The notes: generated by a model from the sequence alone, not told the origin. A stretch of 6,103 bases of DNA from Candidatus Saccharimonadota bacterium (GCA_028289265.1 JAQGGU010000086.1:1-6103), one strand, 5' to 3'. Numbered from the stretch's first letter, positions 1 through 5,455 are shown. A program made the numbers and translations.

Positions 1-32
1 GGCAATGGCGTTCGAATTCCCACCCCTCACAC

Positions 33-71
33 AAATAAAAATACCCTACGGGATGTAGGGTATTTTTATTT
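33..71 (-). terminator. Intrinsic terminator of the tRNA-Ser gene, possibly bidirectional
   Basis: Bases 33-49 pair without a mismatch to 55-71 (17 bp) around a 5-base loop (50-54). The stem has a GC-rich core (CCCTAC/GTAGGG) next to the loop and A/T-rich outer arms. Read on the minus strand, the hairpin begins at the last base of the tRNA CCA and ends in TTTTTATTT, as expected of a rho-independent terminator. Because the arms are A on one side and T on the other, it would also work on the plus strand for a gene left of the window. The pairing is directly visible; function is inferred. Confidence 0.85.
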
Positions 72-160
72 GGCGGAGGGAGAGGGATTCGAACCCTCGA
101 GGGACTTGCGCCCCAACACGCTTTCCAAGCGTGCGCCATAGGCCACTAGGCGACCCCTCC
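71..160 (-). tRNA. tRNA-Ser, anticodon GGA
   Basis: The minus strand folds as a class II tRNA. The acceptor stem is GGAGGGG (160-154) against TCCCTCC (81-75), with one G-U pair. A three-base-pair D stem follows (151-149 with 137-135). The anticodon stem CACGC/GCGTG carries the loop TTGGAAA, with anticodon GGA at 126-124, which reads UCC/UCU. The long variable arm GGGGC-GCAA-GUCCC is a 5-bp helix capped by a GNRA-type tetraloop, the hallmark of serine tRNA. The T arm is GAGGG-TTCGAAT-CCCTC (98-82). The discriminator is G (74) and CCA is encoded (73-71). It runs directly into a hairpin terminator. All conserved T-loop bases are present, so it should be functional. Confidence 0.97.
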
Positions 161-172
161 GTATTTATGTAA

Positions 173-178
173 ATTGTA
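173..178 (-). promoter_or_regulatory. Probable -10 element of tRNA-Ser
   Basis: The minus strand reads TACAAT at 178-173, which is 12 bases before the first tRNA base. That fits a start point near 166 and a short 5' leader removed by RNase P. I see no good -35 hexamer at 16-18 bases. TTGTAT (196-191) is too close. The same hexamer serves as the -10 of the NRAMP-like gene further right. Confidence 0.4.
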
Positions 179-240
179 AATGATGCGTGCATACAAGGCC
201 ACTTCTCAGGCCTGAGTCTCTTCGCTAACACGATTCGTCT

Positions 241-268
241 TAGGCCACTAGGCGACCCCTCCGTATTT
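241..268. repeat. 28-base copy of the tRNA-Ser 5' end (partner at 139-166)
   Basis: Bases 241-268 are identical to 139-166. The shared stretch covers the first 22 bases of the tRNA (whole 5' acceptor strand, D stem 5' side and D loop) plus six bases of upstream flank. Beyond it the two copies diverge at once. The second copy has no matching 3' acceptor strand, anticodon arm or T arm between itself and the intact tRNA, so it is a tRNA fragment and not a second gene. The octamer AGGCCACT from this block occurs a third time at 196-203, and a perfect 12-base palindrome CTCAGGCCTGAG lies at 205-216 in the 74-base spacer. It could be the remains of a tandem tRNA duplication or of an insertion event; neither is proven. 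Confidence 0.85.
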
Positions 269-270
269 TT

Positions 271-314
271 CAAAATTTTCACTAGCGGCTAAGACCGCGG
301 GGCTTAAAATTTTG
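271..314. repeat. Nested inverted repeat upstream of the ABC operon
   Basis: CAAAATTTT (271-279) is the exact reverse complement of AAAATTTTG (306-314). Inside it, GCGG (285-288) pairs with CCGC (295-298) around a 6-base loop. The flanking unpaired bases are asymmetric (5 and 7). There is no U-tract on either strand, so this is not an ordinary terminator. The right arm ends within a -35-like TTGACT (312-317). It could be an operator or a structure separating the divergent tRNA and ABC units. The pairing is seen; the role is unknown. Confidence 0.5.
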
Positions 315-353
315 ACTTTGAATAGTATAGCGCAAAAATACTACATTTACACC

Positions 354-391
354 TTGCGGTCAAAACGCTTACAGCGGTACACTAGGGTACA
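354..391 (+). promoter_or_regulatory. Candidate promoter of the ABC operon giving a leaderless mRNA
   Basis: TTGCGG (354-359) and TACACT (378-383) lie 18 bases apart and resemble -35 and -10 hexamers. The start codon begins at 392, only 8 bases after the -10, so transcription would start at or one base before the ATG. Upstream of the ATG there is only a weak AGGG (384-387). An alternative -35, TTGACT at 312-317, has no well-spaced -10 (AATACT at 337-342 needs a 19-base spacer). The leaderless reading is favoured because the NRAMP-like gene shows the same arrangement. Confidence 0.45.
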
Positions 392-1261
392 ATGTCAATT
401 ATAGAACTTGAAGAGGTCAGCAAGCTGTATGGCTTTGGCGACGCTGCTAACGTAGCGCTCGACGAGGTCTCGCTTGCCATTGAAGAGGGTGAATTCGTCG
501 CGGTTATGGGGCCGAGCGGCTCTGGCAAGTCCACGCTCATGAACATCATCGGCCTGCTCGACCGTCCTTCTCATGGCAAGTACTCCATTAATGGACGCGC
601 GGTTGCCAAGTTGCGCCCCAACCAAGCAGCTAAATATCGCCGTGATACCATCGGCTTTATCTTCCAGTCATTCAATCTTTTGCCAAAGCTGACCGCTCTC
701 GAAAACGTTGCCCTTCCCCTTGCCTACAAAGGCATGGGCTTGACCCGTCGCACTCGCCAGGCAAGCGACATGTTAGCGCGTGTCGGATTGCAGCACCGCG
801 AATATTACTACCCTTGGCAGCTCAGCGGAGGCCAACGCCAGTGTATCGCTATCGCACGTGCGCTGGTAAATAATCCCAAACTTATAATTGCTGATGAACC
901 TACCGGCAATCTGGATAGTGCTGGTTCACGTCTTGTTATGGAACTACTGAGTGAGATCCATAAAGCCGGCAACACTATCCTCTTCGTGACGCACAACCCC
1001 GAGCTCACACGCTATGCGACACGGGTCGTCTATATGCACGACGGCTCTATTGTGCAGGATGAAAAAACAAAGATTGGCGAAGTGGCAAAAACTGTCAAAC
1101 GCGCCATGTACAATGTGCCCCAAACGACTGTCGAAGATGACCTGGCTGGCGTATCGGCACTCATGAAAGCAGTCCCCGGAAGCGATGAGGTGCAATCTGC
1201 TACTACCAAGAAAACCCGCAAAAAGCAGACGACGAGCCGCCGCAAACGAGGTTCGTCATGA
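392..1261 (+). CDS. ABC transporter ATP-binding protein, MacB/LolD type, with a basic C-terminal tail
   Basis: This 289-residue protein is the nucleotide-binding subunit of a MacB/LolD-family exporter and should hydrolyse ATP at the inner face of the membrane to drive the permease encoded next. Visible motifs are Walker A GPSGSGKST (40-48), Q-loop glutamine 92 in FIFQSFNLLP, ABC signature LSGGQRQ (144-150), Walker B LIIADEP with catalytic Glu169, D-loop GNLD (172-175) and switch His201. All key residues are intact. The usual domain ends near residue 225. Here about 60 residues follow, ending in a lysine/arginine-rich stretch (about 273-287, containing KKTRKK and RRKR) that is absent from LolD. 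The stop overlaps the permease start as ATGA, so translation is probably coupled. The start is the first ATG of the frame, just after a -10-like hexamer. Substrate is unknown; lipoproteins, peptides or lipids are all possible in this family. Confidence 0.95.
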   Translation: MSIIELEEVSKLYGFGDAANVALDEVSLAIEEGEFVAVMGPSGSGKSTLMNIIGLLDRPSHGKYSINGRAVAKLRPNQAAKYRRDTIGFIFQSFNLLPKLTALENVALPLAYKGMGLTRRTRQASDMLARVGLQHREYYYPWQLSGGQRQCIAIARALVNNPKLIIADEPTGNLDSAGSRLVMELLSEIHKAGNTILFVTHNPELTRYATRVVYMHDGSIVQDEKTKIGEVAKTVKRAMYNVPQTTVEDDLAGVSALMKAVPGSDEVQSATTKKTRKKQTTSRRKRGSS

Positions 1262-2496
1262 GATCAATCACCCGCGGCAACATTAAAACTGCTTTTCGCT
1301 CCGTGAAATCGGCCAAATGGCGCAGTCTTCTTACCATGCTAGGTATCATTATTGGCATCGTATCGGTAGTGACGGTGGTTAGCATTGGTGAAGGCGTAAA
1401 GCAGCAGGTGGTATCCCAAATAAATCATCGTGGCAAAGACCTTATAACAGTTCGCCCTGGTCAATTGGTCAACCGTGATAGTAAAGGACACATAACAGGC
1501 GTGAACCTATTTTCTGGCATGGCCACTACCGGTGCGCTGAGCGATAATGATCTACAAGTAGTACGGAAGACGCGTGACGTCAAGCTGGCGGTACCGCTCA
1601 GTATCGTGGCAGGACCGGTCGTGCAAGAGCAGAAGACGCATAACAATATAGTCGTTATAGGTACGACCTCAGACTTGCCTGAGGCACTGAAGCAAGAAGT
1701 AGAATTTGGCGGCTTCTTCAAAGATAGCGACGAGAATCTCAATGGTGCTATTGTTGGGAGCAATGTCGCAGCTAATGTATTTGGCGACGAAGTGCCACTC
1801 GGTGAAGGTTTCACCTTCCATGACCAGGAGTTCATCGTACGCGGTGTCTTCAAGGAATTTAAAAATGCTATGTTATCGCTTGATACCGACTTTAATAACG
1901 CCATCTTTATCCCGTATCCCGTGGCGCGCGAACTGACCAACAATAACGCTTCTATTTATGAAATACTGGCACAACCCAAAGACGCTCAGTCAGCCCATGC
2001 CGTCGCCTCGTCAATCAAGCAAAATATGAGCCGCGCACATGGTAACCAAGAAGACTTCACAGTCCTCAAGCAGGACGAAAGCCTCGGTGTAACCAATAAT
2101 ATTGTCAACTTGCTCACCCGTCTGATTGCCGGTATTGCCGCCATATCGCTGCTGGTCGGTGGCATTGGTATCATGAATGTCATGTTGGTGTCAGTGACCG
2201 AGCGCATGAATGAGATTGGTATCCGTAAGGCCATCGGCGCTACCTCAAGGCAAATCATGTCGCAGTTTCTGATGGAAGCGACCGTGCTCAGCGTCATCGG
2301 CGGTATTATTGGTGTCGCGCTGGCCTTCGTCGTCAATTTCCTGCTCCGCATATTTACCAGCATAGAGCCGATAATGAGCTGGCAGGTGGTAGTTATTGCG
2401 GCCGGAGTGTCACTTGTTGTGGGTATTGTCTTCGGTACTGCCCCGGCCTTAAAAGCTGCCCGCAAAGACCCTATCGAAGCACTTAGAAATGAGTAG
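1258..2496 (+). CDS. ABC transporter permease, MacB/FtsX type
   Basis: This 412-residue membrane subunit pairs with the preceding ATPase. The topology is that of the MacB family: a first membrane helix at about 22-44, a large extracytoplasmic MacB-core domain (about 45-280), then three helices at about 284-310, 335-366 and 373-396. The hallmark SVTERMNEIGIRKAIGA (312-328), the coupling region that contacts the ATPase, follows the second helix. The end, PALKAARKDPIEALRNE, is the standard MacB C-terminus. Unlike E. coli MacB the ATPase is a separate polypeptide. The family uses a mechanotransmission mechanism moving substrates outside the membrane rather than through it. The start overlaps the ATPase stop by 4 bases, with a Shine-Dalgarno GAGG at 1248-1251, 6 bases upstream. 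No TolC or adaptor gene lies in the window, so the substrate and any partners are unknown. Confidence 0.95.
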   Translation: MRSITRGNIKTAFRSVKSAKWRSLLTMLGIIIGIVSVVTVVSIGEGVKQQVVSQINHRGKDLITVRPGQLVNRDSKGHITGVNLFSGMATTGALSDNDLQVVRKTRDVKLAVPLSIVAGPVVQEQKTHNNIVVIGTTSDLPEALKQEVEFGGFFKDSDENLNGAIVGSNVAANVFGDEVPLGEGFTFHDQEFIVRGVFKEFKNAMLSLDTDFNNAIFIPYPVARELTNNNASIYEILAQPKDAQSAHAVASSIKQNMSRAHGNQEDFTVLKQDESLGVTNNIVNLLTRLIAGIAAISLLVGGIGIMNVMLVSVTERMNEIGIRKAIGATSRQIMSQFLMEATVLSVIGGIIGVALAFVVNFLLRIFTSIEPIMSWQVVVIAAGVSLVVGIVFGTAPALKAARKDPIEALRNE

Positions 2497-2509
2497 ACCC
2501 TTCGGGTCT
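2495..2509 (+). terminator. Short hairpin at the permease stop codon; weak terminator candidate
   Basis: AGACCC (2495-2500) pairs perfectly with GGGTCT (2504-2509) across a TTC triloop, and the stem starts inside the TAG stop codon. It is GC-rich and ideally placed, but no U-tract follows (CCGGGTAC). It may stabilise the 3' end or help pause polymerase; a classical terminator is not supported. Confidence 0.35.
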
Positions 2510-2512
2510 CCG

Positions 2513-2617
2513 GGTACTTTCAATTGAGCCAGTCGGAAACGTAGAATGGCACCAGCGGCAAGATACGTTAATAGGTATGCTTGCCCTACCCTCTTTGACC
2601 GACCTCAGTTGAAAACC
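2513..2617. ncRNA. Candidate structured RNA: 105-base interrupted hairpin
   Basis: Helices nest in strict order. GGT/ACC (2513-2515 with 2615-2617) is followed by an 11-bp helix (2518-2528 with 2604-2614, one G-U pair). Then come GTCGG/CCGAC (2532-2536 with 2599-2603), GTAG/CTAC (2541-2544 with 2586-2589) and GGCAAG/CTTGCC (2557-2562 with 2580-2585). The last continues as ATAC/GTAT (2563-2566 with 2575-2578) past one bulged base, and the terminal loop is GTTAATAG. That is 33 pairs in 105 bases. A 12-base one-sided bulge (2545-2556) and an asymmetric internal loop interrupt the rod. It starts 16 bases after the permease stop, so on the plus strand it would be in the 3' UTR. It has no SRP, RNase P or tmRNA core sequence. 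It could equally be a remnant of a palindromic mobile repeat. Strand and function are unknown. Confidence 0.4.
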
Positions 2618-2683
2618 TTATGGCTTAGTATACGATTGCTTTTTTGAATTGTTTGGCAATAGTCTGCGGGTTTATAGGTTGCC

Positions 2684-2716
2684 ACGCGAAGGCACGTTCT
2701 TTGCTCGTGCTCGCGT
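2684..2716. repeat. Imperfect hairpin, 6 + 5 base pairs
   Basis: ACGCGA (2684-2689) pairs with TCGCGT (2711-2716). After two bulged bases (2690-2691), GGCACG without its first G (2692-2696) pairs with CGTGC (2706-2710), leaving a 9-base loop. It is GC-rich and stable on either strand, with no adjacent U-tract. It has no recognised function. Confidence 0.4.
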
Positions 2717-2774
2717 ATATCTGTAGTGTACGTGAATCACTAAGCGGCACACTGGCATAGAGCGGCTAGCCTTT

Positions 2775-2794
2775 ATGTCAGTTATTGCTGACAT
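2775..2794. repeat. Perfect 7-bp hairpin downstream of the NRAMP-like gene
   Basis: ATGTCAG (2775-2781) pairs with CTGACAT (2788-2794) around the loop TTATTG. It lies about 60 bases beyond the transporter stop on the minus strand. What follows there is AAAGG, not a U-tract, so it is not a typical intrinsic terminator but could protect or end the transcript. Confidence 0.35.
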
Positions 2795-2852
2795 CATCAT
2801 AGGACTTGTAGGGTCTCTTGACAACGGGTGTATTAGCGCTTATGTCAATGAC

Positions 2853-4232
2853 TTAGGGTATGAGAGCCCAAATAGCGGCTATACCAGCGGTGGACATGAT
2901 GACCACTACGAGCCAGCCAATTGCCGTAGTGAGCGGCTTGTTGGTCCAGCGACCCATAACCTTTCGATTGCTGGATATGAGGACTATGAGAAGCAGGACT
3001 AGCGGCGCGGCCAACCCATTGGCGACGGCTGAGTATATCAGGGCCTGGATAGGGTCGATGCCTAGGAAGTTGATCGAAAGCCCGACCAGCATCGAAATTA
3101 TAATTACGCCGTAAAAAGCCCGTGCTTGGGCGAGGTCGCGGTAGAGTCCTTCGCGCCAGCGGAAACTTTCCGAGAGAGCGTATGAGCTTGAGCCGGCCAG
3201 AACGGGTATAGCAAGCAGTCCGGTGCCGATGATACCTACTGCGAAGAGGAAGTAGCTGGCATCACCCGCGAAGGGCCGTAGGGCTTCAGCGGCTTGCGCT
3301 GCAGACGTGATCTCGGTAATACCGTTAGCATACAGAAGCGCGCCGCAAGCAGCGATGATAAAGAACATCACCAGGTTGCTCAGGAACATGCCTGACCAGA
3401 CATCGATACGCATACTTTTGACATCTGCCGCCGCCGTAGCCATACCGCGTTCCCGAACGGTAGTCTTCCCCTGTAGGATTTGTTCTTCTACTTCTTGGGA
3501 TGTTTGCCAGAAAAATAAATATGGAGATATGGTGGTTCCGAGTATGGCGCAAATCAGGATGGCTGATTCTTTGTTGAAATGGATGGTAGGAACGACCGCA
3601 TGGTGCAGTACATTACCCCAATCGAGGTTGGCCATGAGGGTTGAAAATACATAACTCAGCAGTACGAGCGCGAGCCATTTCAGGTAACGGGCATAGCGCA
3701 CATATGGGGTAAAAATCTGCAGGCCGAGACTGAGTATCGTAAATCCTACGACAAGGAAGGTAAAGTTTAATTGCGGGTTGAAGAGCTGCATGGCTTTTGC
3801 CATGGCACCGAGGTTAGCCCCAATGTTAATTGCATTTGCGATGAATAATAAAATTGTACAAGTATAGAGTATACGCTTATTAAAATGCAGACGAATATTG
3901 CCAGCAAGTCCCCTGCCCGTGACGAGTCCGATACGGGCGCACATTTCCTGTACTACGGCCATCAGGGGAAAAGTGAATACCGCCATCCATAAAAAGTTAA
4001 AGCCAAATTTAGCCCCAGTTTGAGAATAGGTTACGATGCCCGACGGGTCGTCGTCTGATGCTCCTGTGGTGAGGCCGGGACCAAGCATGTGCCAATAAGC
4101 GCCTGTCTTTTTGACCATGTTCCCTGCGGGCAATCTTTGCTGCATTTTTTCAGCAACCAAAATAGTTTGTTCCAGGACTTCAGCGGGCATCTCGGCGCTG
4201 CGTGTCAGTAAATCTTTTTGTTTAGTGCTCAT
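2853..4232 (-). CDS. NRAMP-like divalent metal transporter with non-canonical metal-site motifs
   Basis: This 459-residue integral membrane protein of the NRAMP (SLC11) superfamily probably moves a divalent metal ion into the cell, with about 11 hydrophobic helices after a roughly 45-residue cytosolic N-terminus. The first helix carries GPGLTTGASDDDPSGIVTYSQ (split here as GPGL at 51-54 and DDDPSGI at 60-66). It corresponds to the canonical DPGN metal site, but Asn is replaced by Gly65. The sixth helix reads TTISPY (233-238) where canonical transporters have a Met-Pro-His motif, so the metal-ligating Met becomes Ser236 and His becomes Tyr238. The loop after it (about 245-275) is long and charged. 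The divergent DDDPSGI subgroup is common in bacteria and is often annotated as a metal or iron transporter. Loss of the Met ligand suggests altered selectivity; Mg, Mn and Fe all remain possible. ATG start chosen because an extended -10 ends 12 bases before it; no Shine-Dalgarno is visible. Confidence 0.9.
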   Translation of the reverse strand: MSTKQKDLLTRSAEMPAEVLEQTILVAEKMQQRLPAGNMVKKTGAYWHMLGPGLTTGASDDDPSGIVTYSQTGAKFGFNFLWMAVFTFPLMAVVQEMCARIGLVTGRGLAGNIRLHFNKRILYTCTILLFIANAINIGANLGAMAKAMQLFNPQLNFTFLVVGFTILSLGLQIFTPYVRYARYLKWLALVLLSYVFSTLMANLDWGNVLHHAVVPTIHFNKESAILICAILGTTISPYLFFWQTSQEVEEQILQGKTTVRERGMATAAADVKSMRIDVWSGMFLSNLVMFFIIAACGALLYANGITEITSAAQAAEALRPFAGDASYFLFAVGIIGTGLLAIPVLAGSSSYALSESFRWREGLYRDLAQARAFYGVIIISMLVGLSINFLGIDPIQALIYSAVANGLAAPLVLLLIVLISSNRKVMGRWTNKPLTTAIGWLVVVIMSTAGIAAIWALIP

Positions 4233-4244
4233 AGCGTTAGCGGT

Positions 4245-4253
4245 ATTGTATCA
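4245..4253 (-). promoter_or_regulatory. Extended -10 promoter of the NRAMP-like gene
   Basis: The minus strand reads TGATACAAT (4253-4245), an extended -10 of the TGnTATAAT form with a single mismatch in the hexamer. No -35 is evident, which is normal for extended -10 promoters. Transcription should start near 4238, leaving about 6 bases before the ATG at 4232, with no room for a Shine-Dalgarno site. The TG is the boundary of the upstream terminator's U-tract. Confidence 0.65.
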
Positions 4254-4279
4254 AAAAAGCAGTAACTTTATAAGTTACT
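4253..4279 (-). terminator. Intrinsic terminator of the MarP-like protease gene
   Basis: On the minus strand AGTAACTT (4279-4272) pairs perfectly with AAGTTACT (4268-4261) across a three-base loop, followed by GC and six Ts (4258-4253). It starts 4 bases after the protease stop codon. The stem is AT-rich, so termination may be partial, in which case some transcription would reach the transporter gene. Confidence 0.8.
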
Positions 4280-4282
4280 CGC

Positions 4283-5455
4283 CTAGCGGGCACAGCTGCC
4301 GTTTGAAACGGCTCGGTTTTGCGCCTGGGCATGATTGATGGCGGACAGTATTTGGGGAGTGCTGAGCGCGTAACCCACATTTTCGTATGTTGTCGACTGG
4401 GCAAATATGATGCCAATTACCGTAGCGTCAGCCGCGATGAGCGGTCCACCGGAGTTACCTGGAATGACTTTAGCCGCTAAACTGTAAACTTCACGATGGG
4501 TAGTGCGGTCGTTGTATATGTCGCGTCCACGAGCCGTAAAGGCATCGATGGTTTTAGCGCCGCCCGCAGTAAGCGGACCCCCTCCGGGATATCCGAGGAC
4601 TGCTGCCTGCGTATCATTTGCGACTATATCATTTTTAATAAGTAAAGGCGGACCGGCCAAGTTGTTGGCCCGCACGATGGCGAAGTCCAGGTCGGGATCA
4701 AACCATAAGACGGTGCCGGTGTGCTGTCCGTGCGCATCACGGACGTATATGTTCTCTACTCCGGCTACGACGTGGGCATTAGTAGCAATGAGATCAGAAT
4801 CTATCACGAAGCCGGAACCGTTGACTACGCCACCACATCCCAATCCTTCAAATTTGACGACGGAGACTTTTGTCTTGTCTATAGCCTGCTGTAGTTCGGG
4901 ACTGATGCCCGGTATGGTGGTAGTACCTTCGAGTGTCGGTTCATTGCCGGGAAACACCTGTGGAAAGCCATTGGGATTGATCAAATGACCAAGTCCGGAT
5001 AATACGCTCGTAGCTGGTGGTAGTGAATGGTTGAGCCGTGAAATAATGCTCGAATTTTTTATGTAGGCCTGCGTATCCTGGAGTGGCAAGGTGAGTAAAA
5101 TGGCCGAGGCCAGCCATATGGTTAATAGCATAGTACCAGCTCCAATGACTGAACCGAGCCAGCCGTCGGCTTTACTTAGTTTCCACTGCTCCACTCTGCC
5201 CCTTAGGTGTACTCCCAGCTGCTCGCCAATTCCTAGAAAGACGAAGGCCATTCCTAATGTAGTCATAAGGGCGACAAGTGAGCGCATAACGGCCGTATCG
5301 GCAAGCGAAACTGTGTAGCGTTGCAGCCATGACCCCAGAAGTAATCCCACGATAAAACTTAGGCTTGAAAATAATTGGCGTGTCAGGCCAAGTTCGTAAC
5401 CTCGGTATAGGGCCGCTATGATGAAGGCGACAATGATAACGTCAAGAATATTCAT
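4283..5455 (-). CDS. marP: MarP-like membrane-anchored serine protease (CvpA domain plus trypsin-like domain)
   Basis: This 390-residue protein joins an N-terminal CvpA-type membrane domain (helices at about 4-22, 30-47, 57-79, 100-124) to an extracytoplasmic chymotrypsin-like protease domain (about 190-390). The catalytic triad is His228 in TNAHVV, Asp257 in DLDFAIV and Ser335 in PGNSGGPL. Length, order and spacing match MarP (Rv3671c, 397 residues) of Mycobacterium tuberculosis. From memory that protein has His235, Asp264, Ser343 and a disulfide between Cys214 and Cys395. The only two cysteines in the protease part here, Cys207 and Cys388, sit 21 residues before the His and 53 after the Ser, which is equivalent. 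There is no PDZ domain, unlike HtrA/DegP. MarP supports acid and oxidative stress resistance and acts on cell-wall hydrolases. A similar envelope role is inferred. The start is set by GGAGG (5464-5460), 4 bases before the ATG. It has its own promoter and terminator. Confidence 0.93.
   Translation of the reverse strand: MNILDVIIVAFIIAALYRGYELGLTRQLFSSLSFIVGLLLGSWLQRYTVSLADTAVMRSLVALMTTLGMAFVFLGIGEQLGVHLRGRVEQWKLSKADGWLGSVIGAGTMLLTIWLASAILLTLPLQDTQAYIKNSSIISRLNHSLPPATSVLSGLGHLINPNGFPQVFPGNEPTLEGTTTIPGISPELQQAIDKTKVSVVKFEGLGCGGVVNGSGFVIDSDLIATNAHVVAGVENIYVRDAHGQHTGTVLWFDPDLDFAIVRANNLAGPPLLIKNDIVANDTQAAVLGYPGGGPLTAGGAKTIDAFTARGRDIYNDRTTHREVYSLAAKVIPGNSGGPLIAADATVIGIIFAQSTTYENVGYALSTPQILSAINHAQAQNRAVSNGSCAR

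Larger units (their letters stand above)
2497..2852. other. 356-base gap between convergent genes without a credible gene
   Basis: No reading frame here has a start signal or recognisable protein; the longest open stretch (from 2775, plus strand) merely runs into the antisense of the NRAMP-like gene. The gap is rich in inverted repeats: 2513-2617 (long interrupted rod), 2684-2716, 2775-2794, and TTGACA/TGTCAA arms at 2818-2823 and 2843-2848. A T6 tract at 2640-2645 has no good hairpin before it. I see no U-tract terminator for either of the two converging genes. Confidence 0.6.

Noticed and set aside
161..262. A second complete tRNA-Ser starting at the 241-262 copy
   Set aside because: No 3' acceptor strand, anticodon arm or T arm can be found in the 80-90 bases that would have to hold them.
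46..282. Minus-strand 78-codon open frame over the tRNA region, with the peptide NTEGSPSGL occurring twice
   Set aside because: It lies across the tRNA, its terminator and the 28-base repeat; the repeated peptide is simply the duplicated tRNA 5' end in translation.
2513..2617. SRP RNA, 6S RNA, RNase P RNA or a hammerhead ribozyme as identity of the structured gap element
   Set aside because: None of the conserved core sequences is present on either strand, and the element is too short for a normal 6S RNA.
2640..2645. T6 tract as a plus-strand terminator for the ABC operon
   Set aside because: No convincing stem directly precedes it; ATTGC/GCAAT (2635-2639 with 2656-2660) spans the tract rather than preceding it.
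2818..2846. Perfect -35 TTGACA with TATGTC 17 bases downstream, plus strand
   Set aside because: The -10 matches only 3 of 6 bases and it would only drive antisense transcription into the transporter; TTGACA is also explained by the TTGACA/TGTCAA inverted arms.
2775..3002. Plus-strand 75-codon open frame starting in the convergent gap
   Set aside because: Most of it is antisense to the transporter 3' end, with no Shine-Dalgarno or recognisable protein; its ATG is part of the 2775-2794 hairpin.
4503..4988. Plus-strand 161-codon open frame opposite the protease gene
   Set aside because: It is a shadow of the MarP-like coding sequence, whose catalytic motifs are intact on the minus strand.
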